35,552 nucleotides of DNA. It comes from Bdellovibrionales bacterium. GTDB taxonomy: Bacteria; Bdellovibrionota; UBA1018; CAIMNF01. Within the stretch, counting starts at the first letter, position 1, and each line of letters opens with the position of its first letter. The position numbers and the translations under genes are program-made. Shown one piece after another: positions 1-7,610 of this stretch. The notes beneath the pieces are model-generated. The model was not told where the DNA came from. It did not search any database and saw nothing but the letters and a program-made list of their open reading frames with translations. The stretch spans positions 1-35,552 of the forward strand of contig CANHQK010000021.1 of the NCBI GenBank assembly GCA_947462765.1, written 5' to 3'.

Positions 1-437
1 AAGTGAATCATGCCAAGAAAAAAAGAGGCTGGAGCGGTGTTGAACCCCGCGCGGATGGATGCCTCGAAAAGAGGCACGGCTATTTCTTTCTGTCCGGTTC
101 TGAATCGAATGACTCCGAGCTCGAATTGATAAGGCGCGAGCTCTTTTTCGGGTGCCCCTGATTGGACTTTGGCTTGAATCAGAGCGTCGTATGTTTGTGC
201 ACTTTCGGTGTCATTTTTAGCTGTTTTGAGGGCCAGAGCCTTCAGTTCAAGAAATTCAATCGTTTGGGGAGTGTCGCGGAGCAGCTCGTTCAGAAGTTTG
301 AGGCTCTCTCGATATTTCTTTTCGTTGAATGCGATGACAGCCAAGCTGTACTTCGGTTCCTGCTGCTTGAGGATATCAGCTCGAGCAGGAGCGACTACGT
401 ACAAACACAAAATCAAAAAAGTGGAGATGATCCTCAT
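1..437 (-). CDS. exported TPR-like protein, 3' end cut off by the window edge
   Basis: Reading the minus strand from an ATG at 437 gives 145 codons with no stop before base 1, so only the N-terminal part is present. The start encodes a signal peptide (MRIISTFLILCLYVVAPARA, cleavage after ARA). The mature part is helical, with TPR-like pairs: AVIAFNEKKYRESLKLLNEL, then LELKALALKTAKND, then YQFELGVIRFRTGQKEIAVP. Such exported TPR proteins usually scaffold envelope complexes; the partner here is unknown. It is divergent from the FecR gene, with 75 bp between the start codons. No clear Shine-Dalgarno sequence precedes the ATG, and an in-frame GTG six codons upstream is a possible alternative start. 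That this is a real gene is supported by the signal peptide and the open frame; the TPR assignment is by pattern only. Confidence 0.75.
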   Translation of the reverse strand, partial: MRIISTFLILCLYVVAPARADILKQQEPKYSLAVIAFNEKKYRESLKLLNELLRDTPQTIEFLELKALALKTAKNDTESAQTYDALIQAKVQSGAPEKELAPYQFELGVIRFRTGQKEIAVPLFEASIRAGFNTAPASFFLGMIH

Positions 438-457
438 ATGGGTCCGAAGTGACACTC

Positions 458-487
458 TTGTTGGGCTTGAAGCCTGCCGAATAAGAT
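458..487 (+). promoter_or_regulatory. predicted sigma70-type promoter of the FecR gene
   Basis: TTGTTG (458-463), an 18-bp spacer and TAAGAT (482-487) precede the FecR gene. The predicted transcript would start near 494 and include the purine-rich GGGAGG ribosome-binding region, so this is an ordinary leadered gene, in contrast to several other promoters in the window. Confidence 0.4.
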
Positions 488-512
488 TAAGAGTAAGGGA
501 GGGGTGGGGTAA

Positions 513-1559
513 ATGAAAAGGGGCATTCAGTCCGTTGTGGCTCTTTTCGGGTTGGTTTTGGCCAGTCCGGCAATCGCATCCGATGCTCCCGTGGGGCGTG
601 TGGTGAGTGCGCAGGGCAAGGTAGTGGCCCGGGTGGACGGGGCTGGTTCCGTCTTGTCCAGGATGCGTTACCTGAAGTCGGGAGACTCCATTTATCGCAA
701 GGATTTGATCAACACCTCGAGTGACGGAAGCGTCAAAATCCTGTTCCAGGACGATTCAGTCATGGACGTAGGACCGAGCTCCCTGTTCAAGGTTGCCCAA
801 TACGATCCAGCAGCGGATTCGAAAAACCGACGCATCGAGATGGGCTTGGAGTACGGGAAGGTCCGTGCTTCCGTGAATCAAAAACTCGGTCCTCGCGGCA
901 AGTTCATTCTCCGTACCCGCGCTGCCACCATGGGTGTTCGCGGAACCGAGTTTTACGTGATGAGTGACATCCTCGGTGCTGAGGGGGGAAAGCCCGATCC
1001 GGAAGCCCCCAAATCCCAGCCGATCCAGACCCAAGTCGTGGTGACCGAGGGTAAGGTCGAGGTCACGAAGCAAGTGGCTCCCGGTGCCGCTCCGACAGAA
1101 CGCGAGGCAGCCAAGCCAATCGAAGTGAATCCGGGTGAAAAGATCACTGCTGTGGTCGAAACCGTTCCTCAAGATAAAGGTCAGGCCTCTTCGAGTCCTC
1201 CTGAAACGCGTGAGCCTCCGAGAGTCGAAAAAGTGAGTCCGGAAGAAATCAAAACGGTCGAGGCCGAGGTGAAACTGAAGGACACCACATTCGCGAGGGC
1301 AATCATCGTTGAACCTCAAGCTGAGCAGGGTGGCACTGGATTACCCCAGGTGCAAGGGGGCCAGGGCACGGGAGTGGGGGGCGAGACGCTGGCTGCGATT
1401 CAAGACATGATGGCAAAGCAGCCGGTCAACATCGAGGTCCCGAAGGCCGGCGAGCTTGGAATTCCCGGGTCCTTCCAGGCCCAGCCCGGATTCAGCGGCA
1501 ATTTTCTTCCGGGGTTCAATCGGCCGATGGCCAAGCTGAGAGTGATCTTTAATCGATGA
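513..1559 (+). CDS. FecR-domain exported protein
   Basis: 348 aa. A signal peptide (MKRGIQSVVALFGLVLASPAIA) is followed by a FecR-type domain at roughly residues 50-150: a 'LKSGDSIYRKDLINTSSDGS' segment, then VKILFQDDSVMDVGPSS, and the characteristic ATMGVRGTEFYV motif near residue 138. In TonB signalling FecR is an anti-sigma regulator, but stand-alone exported FecR proteins without a transmembrane helix or sigma factor are common in delta-like bacteria and probably bind envelope polymers or protein partners; this one is of the second kind. The C-terminal half is Pro/Glu/Gly-rich and probably disordered. A strong GGGAGG-type ribosome-binding site precedes the ATG. It is followed after 18 bp by a lipoprotein gene and then its larger paralogue, most likely one operon, which suggests a role with those surface lipoproteins. 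Confidence 0.85.
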   Translation: MKRGIQSVVALFGLVLASPAIASDAPVGRVVSAQGKVVARVDGAGSVLSRMRYLKSGDSIYRKDLINTSSDGSVKILFQDDSVMDVGPSSLFKVAQYDPAADSKNRRIEMGLEYGKVRASVNQKLGPRGKFILRTRAATMGVRGTEFYVMSDILGAEGGKPDPEAPKSQPIQTQVVVTEGKVEVTKQVAPGAAPTEREAAKPIEVNPGEKITAVVETVPQDKGQASSSPPETREPPRVEKVSPEEIKTVEAEVKLKDTTFARAIIVEPQAEQGGTGLPQVQGGQGTGVGGETLAAIQDMMAKQPVNIEVPKAGELGIPGSFQAQPGFSGNFLPGFNRPMAKLRVIFNR

Positions 1560-1577
1560 GTTCAGGGTGAGGGGTGA

Positions 1578-3428
1578 ATGGGGACCTGGGTGATCATGCG
1601 GATTCTCGGTTTGGGGCTGCTGACTGCAGTCTCCCTGTCCGCTTGCTCACTCGAACAACGATCGGCTGAGTCAGGGTATGCTCGCATCCAGCTTAACACC
1701 CGCTCACATTTTGGGGGACCCGCGCGGCTCGCAACCATCCCAGGAACGGCGGCGCCCAACACCAGCTCTTATTATGTTCTCGACGTCGAGGGAGAGGGTA
1801 TTCCCCGCTCCCTCGTCGAACCTCAGAACTGTTTCAGGGTCAGTCCGGTCAGTAGTGTGATGGTTTCTGCTTTCCGACAAGCTGGAGAGCCGGAGCGGAC
1901 CGAGGTCGAACTGTTGGTGCCGATCGGGATCAATCGGAAAGTAAGGATTTACCGGGTGGAGATCAACCTCGCTCCCGGTACCGAGCCCCCGCGGTTTGGT
2001 GAAAGTCCCTTCGCATTCAAGATGCGCAATCCACAGCATGACTACTTTGGAGAAAAACACCTTTTGGCTGAGGCCGAAATACCAGTTTTGAATGGAGATC
2101 AGAGTGTGACTGTGGTTGAGCGGCCGATCGCGCAACCACTGGGTAATCAATGTCCGGGGGGTGGGCCGCCACCGATTTCGAACGGAGAGGTGGTTCTCAG
2201 TAATTATTTCCCTAACTCCTCGATGGTGTTCTGGAATTCTCCCTTTGAATTAAAAGTGAATGGACGGATCCGAAAGGCTTTGATGACTGATTCTCTTTCG
2301 GTTACTCCACCTACCGCCTCGTTTCCTGGTACGGGCGCGGTCACACCCCAACAACCGGGTTCCTACACACTCCTACTGGGGCCGCCACCCAACACTTTTG
2401 TTCAGGACTTCAGTCAAGTCTTTCAGGTAACCCCATTGGCTGTAGGGGCATCAAGCAACGCTTCGGTCAGTTTGAGCTACTCAGGAAGCGGGTATACCCA
2501 GAGTCCGATTTCTTGGAGCTTCCCTTTTTTAGTGCGAACGGAAGTGGCTCCAGCAATCGTATATAGCCTTGCATTCAATGTTCCACTCACTGTCAGTTCG
2601 GGAGGTGGGGCGTCTACCACTTACTCCAATACTTTCAGCGTGAACTTAGTCGCATCGAACCCAATGGAACTTATGCCCGCCTCGCCTGATGATGTCATGG
2701 CTTATTTCACAGGGTCGGGAGGCGGACCGGAGGTTGAGCTTTCCAATGCCCCGCCGTCAGCACCCGGAACGCCCTGTCCACTTAAGGCAGGTAGTCAACC
2801 CGTGAGTCATCTCGTGCTCAACCCAGGCCAAAGTTGCCAGTACTATGTGCGCGTTTATCGACACTTGATCAATGCCTCATCCCCCGGTTCCGCTCTAGCT
2901 CGTTATGTGATTAAGGTTTCTTCGAAATCTAATGGGATGTATGGGCAGCAAACCGCTCGAGTAGTGGATGCTAGTGAGCCAAATGCAGCGATCGTCTACA
3001 ACGGAACTTGGTCAATTCCAACGGTTTATAATTTCAATGAGATTCTGATCAACTCGAGTGGTGTTCAAAGCTATCCCTCTGGGACGCTGATCACTGTTAC
3101 AGGTACGGGTTATGTCATACCCACTTCAGGTCAAGTCGAGTTTGAGCGGGTGTTTGTTCGATACCAAAATGGGGTCAGTTGTTCATCGTCCGTCAGTGAT
3201 TTTTGCGGATTGAAGGTCAATCCCTCTGGAGCTCAGGGACTGGTACTACCCTCTCACGCTTCTGGATCAAGGCCTGTATTTGCCCGAGTAGTGGTCAGGG
3301 TCACCCATGCCGCAACCCCTCCCAGCACTGTAAAGTTCTACAAACAAGAGGTGAGCTTCGGAGGCGCTTATGTGGCTGTTGCCGAAGATGATGCTGTGGC
3401 TGAGCTGAATGTAAAAGTGGGTAAATGA
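1578..3428 (+). CDS. large lipoprotein, short paralogue of the NHL-repeat lipoprotein
   Basis: 616 aa. The signal sequence ends in a lipobox (SLSAC, Cys23), predicting lipidation and envelope anchoring. The mature N-terminus (SLEQRSAESGYARIQLNTRS) is almost the same as that of the next gene, and similarity runs along the whole chain: FGESPFAFKMRNP, GDQSVTVVE, PPPISNGEV, GTPCPLKAGS, a Cys-flanked segment near the end, and a final KQEVSFGG beta segment. It therefore corresponds to the N-terminal head of the 1266-aa protein without its repeat domain. The composition (Ser/Pro/Val/Tyr, repeated beta-like stretches) suggests Ig-like or adhesin-like domains, but no family is recognised. The start at 1578 is preferred because a GTGAGGGGTG ribosome-binding region precedes it; an in-frame ATG at 1596 is possible. 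Base composition from about 2400 looks more AT-rich than the housekeeping genes. Confidence 0.85.
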   Translation: MGTWVIMRILGLGLLTAVSLSACSLEQRSAESGYARIQLNTRSHFGGPARLATIPGTAAPNTSSYYVLDVEGEGIPRSLVEPQNCFRVSPVSSVMVSAFRQAGEPERTEVELLVPIGINRKVRIYRVEINLAPGTEPPRFGESPFAFKMRNPQHDYFGEKHLLAEAEIPVLNGDQSVTVVERPIAQPLGNQCPGGGPPPISNGEVVLSNYFPNSSMVFWNSPFELKVNGRIRKALMTDSLSVTPPTASFPGTGAVTPQQPGSYTLLLGPPPNTFVQDFSQVFQVTPLAVGASSNASVSLSYSGSGYTQSPISWSFPFLVRTEVAPAIVYSLAFNVPLTVSSGGGASTTYSNTFSVNLVASNPMELMPASPDDVMAYFTGSGGGPEVELSNAPPSAPGTPCPLKAGSQPVSHLVLNPGQSCQYYVRVYRHLINASSPGSALARYVIKVSSKSNGMYGQQTARVVDASEPNAAIVYNGTWSIPTVYNFNEILINSSGVQSYPSGTLITVTGTGYVIPTSGQVEFERVFVRYQNGVSCSSSVSDFCGLKVNPSGAQGLVLPSHASGSRPVFARVVVRVTHAATPPSTVKFYKQEVSFGGAYVAVAEDDAVAELNVKVGK

Positions 3429-3429
3429 A

Positions 3430-6400
3430 ATGTCATTGCGTCAATTTTCACGACTATCGGTCCTTTCTTTAGTGATTGCCTTGAGTGCCTGCTCGCTCGA
3501 ACAACGATCGGCTCAGTCAGGGTATGCTCGCATCCAGCTCAATACACGTGCGCATTCAGGAGGACCTTCCAGGCTCGGGACCCTGACGGGTAATGGCATG
3601 ACTCTTCCCACAGCCAGTTCGTATTACGTGGTAGATGTGGAAGGCGAGGGAATTCCCAGAGAAATCATCGAGCCTTCGAAATGCATCCGGGCTAGTCCCC
3701 TAAGTAGTGCTCTGGTTGCGGCGTTTCCGGCACCGGGTGAGCCGGAGAGGACCGAGATCGAGCTGCTCGTTCCGGTGGGTGCCAATCGGAAGATTCGGAT
3801 CGTTCGGGTAGATTTGAACATTCCAAGCGGGAGCGCTTTTCCGCAGTTCGGAGAGAATCCGTTCCGGTTCAAGATGCGGAATCCCTCTTACTCGGTCAAT
3901 CCAAATCTGTTCATTCTGGCTGAGGTGGAGATTCCGTTCCTGAATGGAGACCAGAGCGTGACCTTGGTCGAGAAAGCCTCGCCACTTCCGTTACCGAATC
4001 AGTGCTCGAATCCCGGACCGCCTCCCATCTCGAACGGTGAGGTCCAGATCAGTGATTATGAGCCCTTCAGAAGTCAGGTTCTTTGGAGCGGAACTTACGT
4101 TTTTAGATTGAGAGGGAGATTGACACGGCTGCAAAGCGGTTTTTCTTCTTATTACACTTCATCACCCGTCTTGAGCATACCGAGTGGGACCGTGACAGCA
4201 GAAGGTTCTCCTCCTCCGGTTATTTCGGTGGGGGGACCGGCTCCAGCCCCGATGCAAGTCTGGTTTTCGCGCGCATTCACCTTCACACCCCCGGCCGTGT
4301 TGCCGCTTTCGCAGGTTGTGACGGGGACTATTCCCTATACCGGGGGAACCCTCCCTTCGATTTCCTGGACTTTCCCGGTGACGGTTCGATCTGAAACTGC
4401 ACCCTTGAATGTGGCGACTTCCATTACGGGTACCCCCTTGATGTTGGATGGCATGACCTACGCGAACACCTTCAAGGCGCAAATCGGGGCAAGTCGTTCT
4501 GTGGAGCTGCAAGCGATCGACTTGGGCTCGGATATTTTGGGATATTACGCCGGTTCCTCCTTGGAGCCCGCACTCGAATTGGTACCACCTCCCCCTTCGG
4601 CAACGGGAACTCCCTGTCCTCTGAAAGGGCCCGGCTCTCCGGGCTCTCCGTTGTTTATCAGCCCAGCTGCTGTTTGTGATGTTTACGTGAGGACTTATCA
4701 GCAGACCGGCTTCGCCCATTACGTATTGAATCTGAAATCAGTGTCGGGTGGGAATTTTGGTGCTCAGACGGCGATCCTGACACCAGCTGCCGGATTGAGC
4801 TTTTCTCTCAATGCCCGGGGTGAGAGTGGTATCGAAGGGATTCAAACTTCGGCATCTACCCTCACTTTTGATGGAAGCACGATCCTTCCCGTTGCCACGC
4901 CTACTCTGAACGGTAATTGGGCACTGCCCGTCGCGGAAGCCGGGGCGACACTCACGCTCGAGCAGGTCCGTACGAGATTTGCGAACGGGACTGAGTGTGC
5001 CCAGATCTCCAATCCTTTTTGTGGGGTGACGATCACTGCGGGCAATCCGACTTCCCTGACCTTTCCGAGTCATGTGGGTGGATCTCCATTAGTGGAGTTA
5101 AATGTCGTGGTGAACAAGGTGATTTCCTCGAATACCACCCACTATCGGCAGACCATCCGGCTAAACAATTTAGTTTATACCGGGGTGCTTGACGATCTGC
5201 CTGCGGTGACGCCTGCACCTACACCTGCACCTACACCCACACCTGCACCCACACCTACACTAAATTCCCTTTCTCTCATTGCAGGTTCCATCGGTGGAGC
5301 TGGAAATCTCGATGGAACGGGCACATCTGCGAGGTTTAACGATCCATCCGGCGTCGCGGTGGATGGATCGGGCAATGTTTATGTGTCTGATTCTAGCAAT
5401 CACACCATCCGTAAAATCACTTCGGCAGGGGTGGTCACTACCTTGGCTGGGACTGCTGGATCCCTAGGCTCGAGTGACGGGACTGGCGCCTCTGCTAGGT
5501 TTAATAATCCAGAAGGCGTCGCAGTGGATGCTTCGGGCAATGTGTATGTGGCTGATAGGGGCAATCACACCATCCGCATGATCACCTCGGCAGGTGTGGT
5601 CAGTACATTGGCTGGGACAGCTGGGACCTTGGGATCGAATGACGGGACTGGCGCCTCTGCTAGGTTTAACAATCCATCCGGCGTCGCGGTGGATAGCTCA
5701 GGCAATTTGTATGTGTCTGATTCTAGCAATCACACCATCCGTAAAATCACTTCGGCAGGTGTGGTCAGTACTCTGGCTGGGACAGCGGGGACCCCTAGCT
5801 CGAGTGACGGGACTGGCGCCAATGCGAGGTTTAACAATCCACAAGGTGTCGCTGTGGATGGCTCAGGAAATGTGTATGTGGCTGATAGGTTGAATCACAC
5901 CATCCGAAAAATTACCCCCGCAGGTGTGGTCACTACCTTGGCTGGGACAGCAGGGTCCCTAGGCTCGAGTGACGGGACTGGCTCCGCTGCGAGATTTAAA
6001 AATCCAGAAGGCGTCGGGGTGGATTCCTTGGGCAATGTGTATGTGGCTGACACACAGAGTTACACCATCCGCAAGATCACCTCGGCAGGTGTGGTCAGTA
6101 CTCTGGCTGGGACAGCGGGGACCCCTAGCTCGAGTGACGGGACTGGCTCCGCTGCGAGGTTCTATTTTCCTGATGGCATTGGGGTGGATGGCTCAGGCAA
6201 TGTGTATGTGGCTGATAGGAGCAATCACACCATTCGTAAAATCACTTCGGCAGGTGTGGTCAGTACCTGGGCTGGGACAGCAGCGTCCCTAGGCTCGAAT
6301 GATGGGACTGGCGCCGCTGCTAGGTTGGACAATCCACAAGGTGTCGCGGTGGATGACTCAGGTAATGTGTATGTGGCTGATTGGGTGAATTACACCATCC

Positions 6401-7230
6401 GCAAAATTACCCCCGCAGGAGTGGTCGGTACTTTGGCTGGGACAGCGGGGGCCTTGGGATCAATTGACGGAACTGGCGCCACTGCGAGGTTTTACGGTCC
6501 ATCCGGCGTCGCGGTGGATGGCTCGGGCAATGTTTATGTGTCTGATTCTAGCAATCACACCATCCGTAAAATCACTTCCGCAGGGGTGGTCACTACCTTG
6601 GCTGGGACTGCTGGATCCCTAGGCTCGAGTGACGGGACTGGTGCCACTGCGAGGTTCAACACTCCAAAAGGTGTCGCTGTGGATGGCTCAGGCAATGTGT
6701 ATGTGGCTGATAGGGGCAATCACACCATCCGAAAAATTACCCCCGCAGGAGTGGTCAGCGCTTTGGCTGGGACAGCTGGGACCTTGGGATCGAATGACGG
6801 GACTGGCGCCTCTGCTAGGTTTAACAATCCATTCGGCGTCGCGGTGGATAGCTCAGGCAATGTGTATGTGGCTGATTCTAGCAATCACACCATCCGTAAA
6901 ATCACTTCGGCAGGTGTGGTCAGTACTCTGGCTGGGACAGCGGGGTCCCTAGGCTCGAGTGACGGGACTGGCGCCAATGCGAGGTTTAACAATCCACAAG
7001 GCGTCGCAGTGGATGCTTCGGGCAATGTGTATGTGGCTGATACGGGCAATCACACCATCCGCAAGATCACCCAGGCAGGAGTGGTCAGTACTCTTGCCGG
7101 GGCTCCGGGGAACAGAGGTATTGCACCTGGGGCTTTGCCCTCCACTTTGAGCGCTCCCCAAGGGGTGGCTGTTCGGGGTAGTGACGTTGTGGTGACCTCT
7201 GGAGGCTCAGTGCTCTTGATTGGACCCTGA
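3430..7230 (+). CDS. giant lipoprotein with C-terminal NHL-repeat beta-propeller array
   Basis: 1266 aa. The lipobox is ALSAC (Cys21). Residues 1 to about 590 are a paralogue of the preceding 616-aa lipoprotein. A Pro/Thr/Ala linker (about 595-611) leads into 11 consecutive 55-residue NHL repeats (628-1232), each with the pattern DGTG..ARF..P.GVAVD.SGNVYVAD..NHTIRKIT.AGVV.TLAGTAG, and a final degenerate repeat (1233-1266). NHL repeats form beta-propellers of about six blades that bind proteins, RNA or ligands; 11-12 blades imply two stacked propellers or an elongated array. The lipid anchor and linker imply that the array projects from the membrane, a plausible adhesion or recognition module. 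The gene starts 1 bp after the upstream stop, so co-translation is likely. No function can be assigned beyond the architecture. Confidence 0.9.
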   Translation: MSLRQFSRLSVLSLVIALSACSLEQRSAQSGYARIQLNTRAHSGGPSRLGTLTGNGMTLPTASSYYVVDVEGEGIPREIIEPSKCIRASPLSSALVAAFPAPGEPERTEIELLVPVGANRKIRIVRVDLNIPSGSAFPQFGENPFRFKMRNPSYSVNPNLFILAEVEIPFLNGDQSVTLVEKASPLPLPNQCSNPGPPPISNGEVQISDYEPFRSQVLWSGTYVFRLRGRLTRLQSGFSSYYTSSPVLSIPSGTVTAEGSPPPVISVGGPAPAPMQVWFSRAFTFTPPAVLPLSQVVTGTIPYTGGTLPSISWTFPVTVRSETAPLNVATSITGTPLMLDGMTYANTFKAQIGASRSVELQAIDLGSDILGYYAGSSLEPALELVPPPPSATGTPCPLKGPGSPGSPLFISPAAVCDVYVRTYQQTGFAHYVLNLKSVSGGNFGAQTAILTPAAGLSFSLNARGESGIEGIQTSASTLTFDGSTILPVATPTLNGNWALPVAEAGATLTLEQVRTRFANGTECAQISNPFCGVTITAGNPTSLTFPSHVGGSPLVELNVVVNKVISSNTTHYRQTIRLNNLVYTGVLDDLPAVTPAPTPAPTPTPAPTPTLNSLSLIAGSIGGAGNLDGTGTSARFNDPSGVAVDGSGNVYVSDSSNHTIRKITSAGVVTTLAGTAGSLGSSDGTGASARFNNPEGVAVDASGNVYVADRGNHTIRMITSAGVVSTLAGTAGTLGSNDGTGASARFNNPSGVAVDSSGNLYVSDSSNHTIRKITSAGVVSTLAGTAGTPSSSDGTGANARFNNPQGVAVDGSGNVYVADRLNHTIRKITPAGVVTTLAGTAGSLGSSDGTGSAARFKNPEGVGVDSLGNVYVADTQSYTIRKITSAGVVSTLAGTAGTPSSSDGTGSAARFYFPDGIGVDGSGNVYVADRSNHTIRKITSAGVVSTWAGTAASLGSNDGTGAAARLDNPQGVAVDDSGNVYVADWVNYTIRKITPAGVVGTLAGTAGALGSIDGTGATARFYGPSGVAVDGSGNVYVSDSSNHTIRKITSAGVVTTLAGTAGSLGSSDGTGATARFNTPKGVAVDGSGNVYVADRGNHTIRKITPAGVVSALAGTAGTLGSNDGTGASARFNNPFGVAVDSSGNVYVADSSNHTIRKITSAGVVSTLAGTAGSLGSSDGTGANARFNNPQGVAVDASGNVYVADTGNHTIRKITQAGVVSTLAGAPGNRGIAPGALPSTLSAPQGVAVRGSDVVVTSGGSVLLIGP
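5311..7125 (+). repeat. 11 tandem 165-bp coding repeats (NHL units)
   Basis: Eleven in-frame 165-bp units begin at 5311, 5476, 5641, 5806, 5971, 6136, 6301, 6466, 6631, 6796 and 6961. Each starts with GA(C/T)GG(A/G)AC(T/G)GG. There are no indels: every unit is exactly 165 bp. Units 1 and 8, and 3 and 10, are especially similar at the nucleotide level, which points to recent block duplication or gene conversion. Confidence 0.95.
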
Positions 7231-7281
7231 TTTAATTGCCCGCCTCTGCTGTTCTTGCCGAGGATAACCAGCATCCGATAG

Positions 7282-7317
7282 TCAGACCCATCATTCGAAA
7301 AGGCGAATGGGGTCTGA
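7282..7317. repeat. REP-like imperfect palindrome carrying the GGGGTCTGA motif
   Basis: The left arm TCAGACCCATCATTCG (7282-7297) pairs with the right arm CGAATGGGGTCTGA (7304-7317) around the loop AAAAGG, with a 2-nt bulge. It lies 51 bp after the NHL gene and directly before the transposase remnant. It has no T-run, so it is a poor intrinsic terminator. GGGGTCTGA/TCAGACCCC palindromes are typical of REP-like elements and transposon ends in many proteobacterial-type genomes. The remainder of 7231-7610 outside this hairpin and the pseudogene shows nothing recognisable. Confidence 0.5.
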
Positions 7318-7600
7318 TACCTGAGGCTCCAGGAAAGCCGTGTTCCACAAGTTCAATTCGCCGATCTAGAAACCTTCGAACACTCGAAACGGGCCGAAAT
7401 CCCACGTAAGAAGTACGGATACAGAAAAGATGAAAGGCCTTTGGGGTGGCGTCGGATGTTTGAAAGTCTAAAGGACGTGCTTGATCCAAAAGCAATTGTT
7501 GAATCGGATCAGAACCTGCATTATCCCAGGTTCGTTCAATAGAACCTTCGATCAGCTCTTCTCACTCGACCACACCTGCGCCATGCTTCGGGCGCAATGA
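7318..7600 (+). pseudogene. decayed transposase (IS1-like/ISNCY DDE type) remnant
   Basis: No intact gene is present, but two frames read as transposase pieces. The frame from 7318 has no start codon and encodes VQFADLETFEHSKRAEIPRK, then KKYGYRKDERPLGWRRMFES, then IVESDQNLHYPRF, stopping at TAG 7540. A +1 frame picks up from 7547 with FDQLFSLDHTCAMLRAQ and stops at 7598. These match my recollection of the conserved order in one IS1-related transposase group: an 'E(S/T)FEH(S/T)K' acidic motif, a 'KYG.R.D.R' linker, an 'I.(S/T)D..P.YP' second acidic block, and an 'LF(S)..HTCAMLR' C-terminal block. A stretch between TFEHSK and RAEI seems deleted, a frameshift separates the last block, and the C-terminus is missing. 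It is a dead insertion-sequence relic; the family assignment is from memory and should be treated as probable only. Confidence 0.55.
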
Positions 7601-7610
7601 AAGGGGGCAG

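Noticed and set aside
5311-7125. CRISPR-like regular repeat array
   Set aside because: The units are 165 bp, contiguous and fully coding in one frame as NHL repeats, with no spacers.
7232-7495. 87-aa minus-strand ORF in the gap after the NHL gene
   Set aside because: It is antisense to the transposase remnant, spans the palindrome and has no ribosome-binding site or family.
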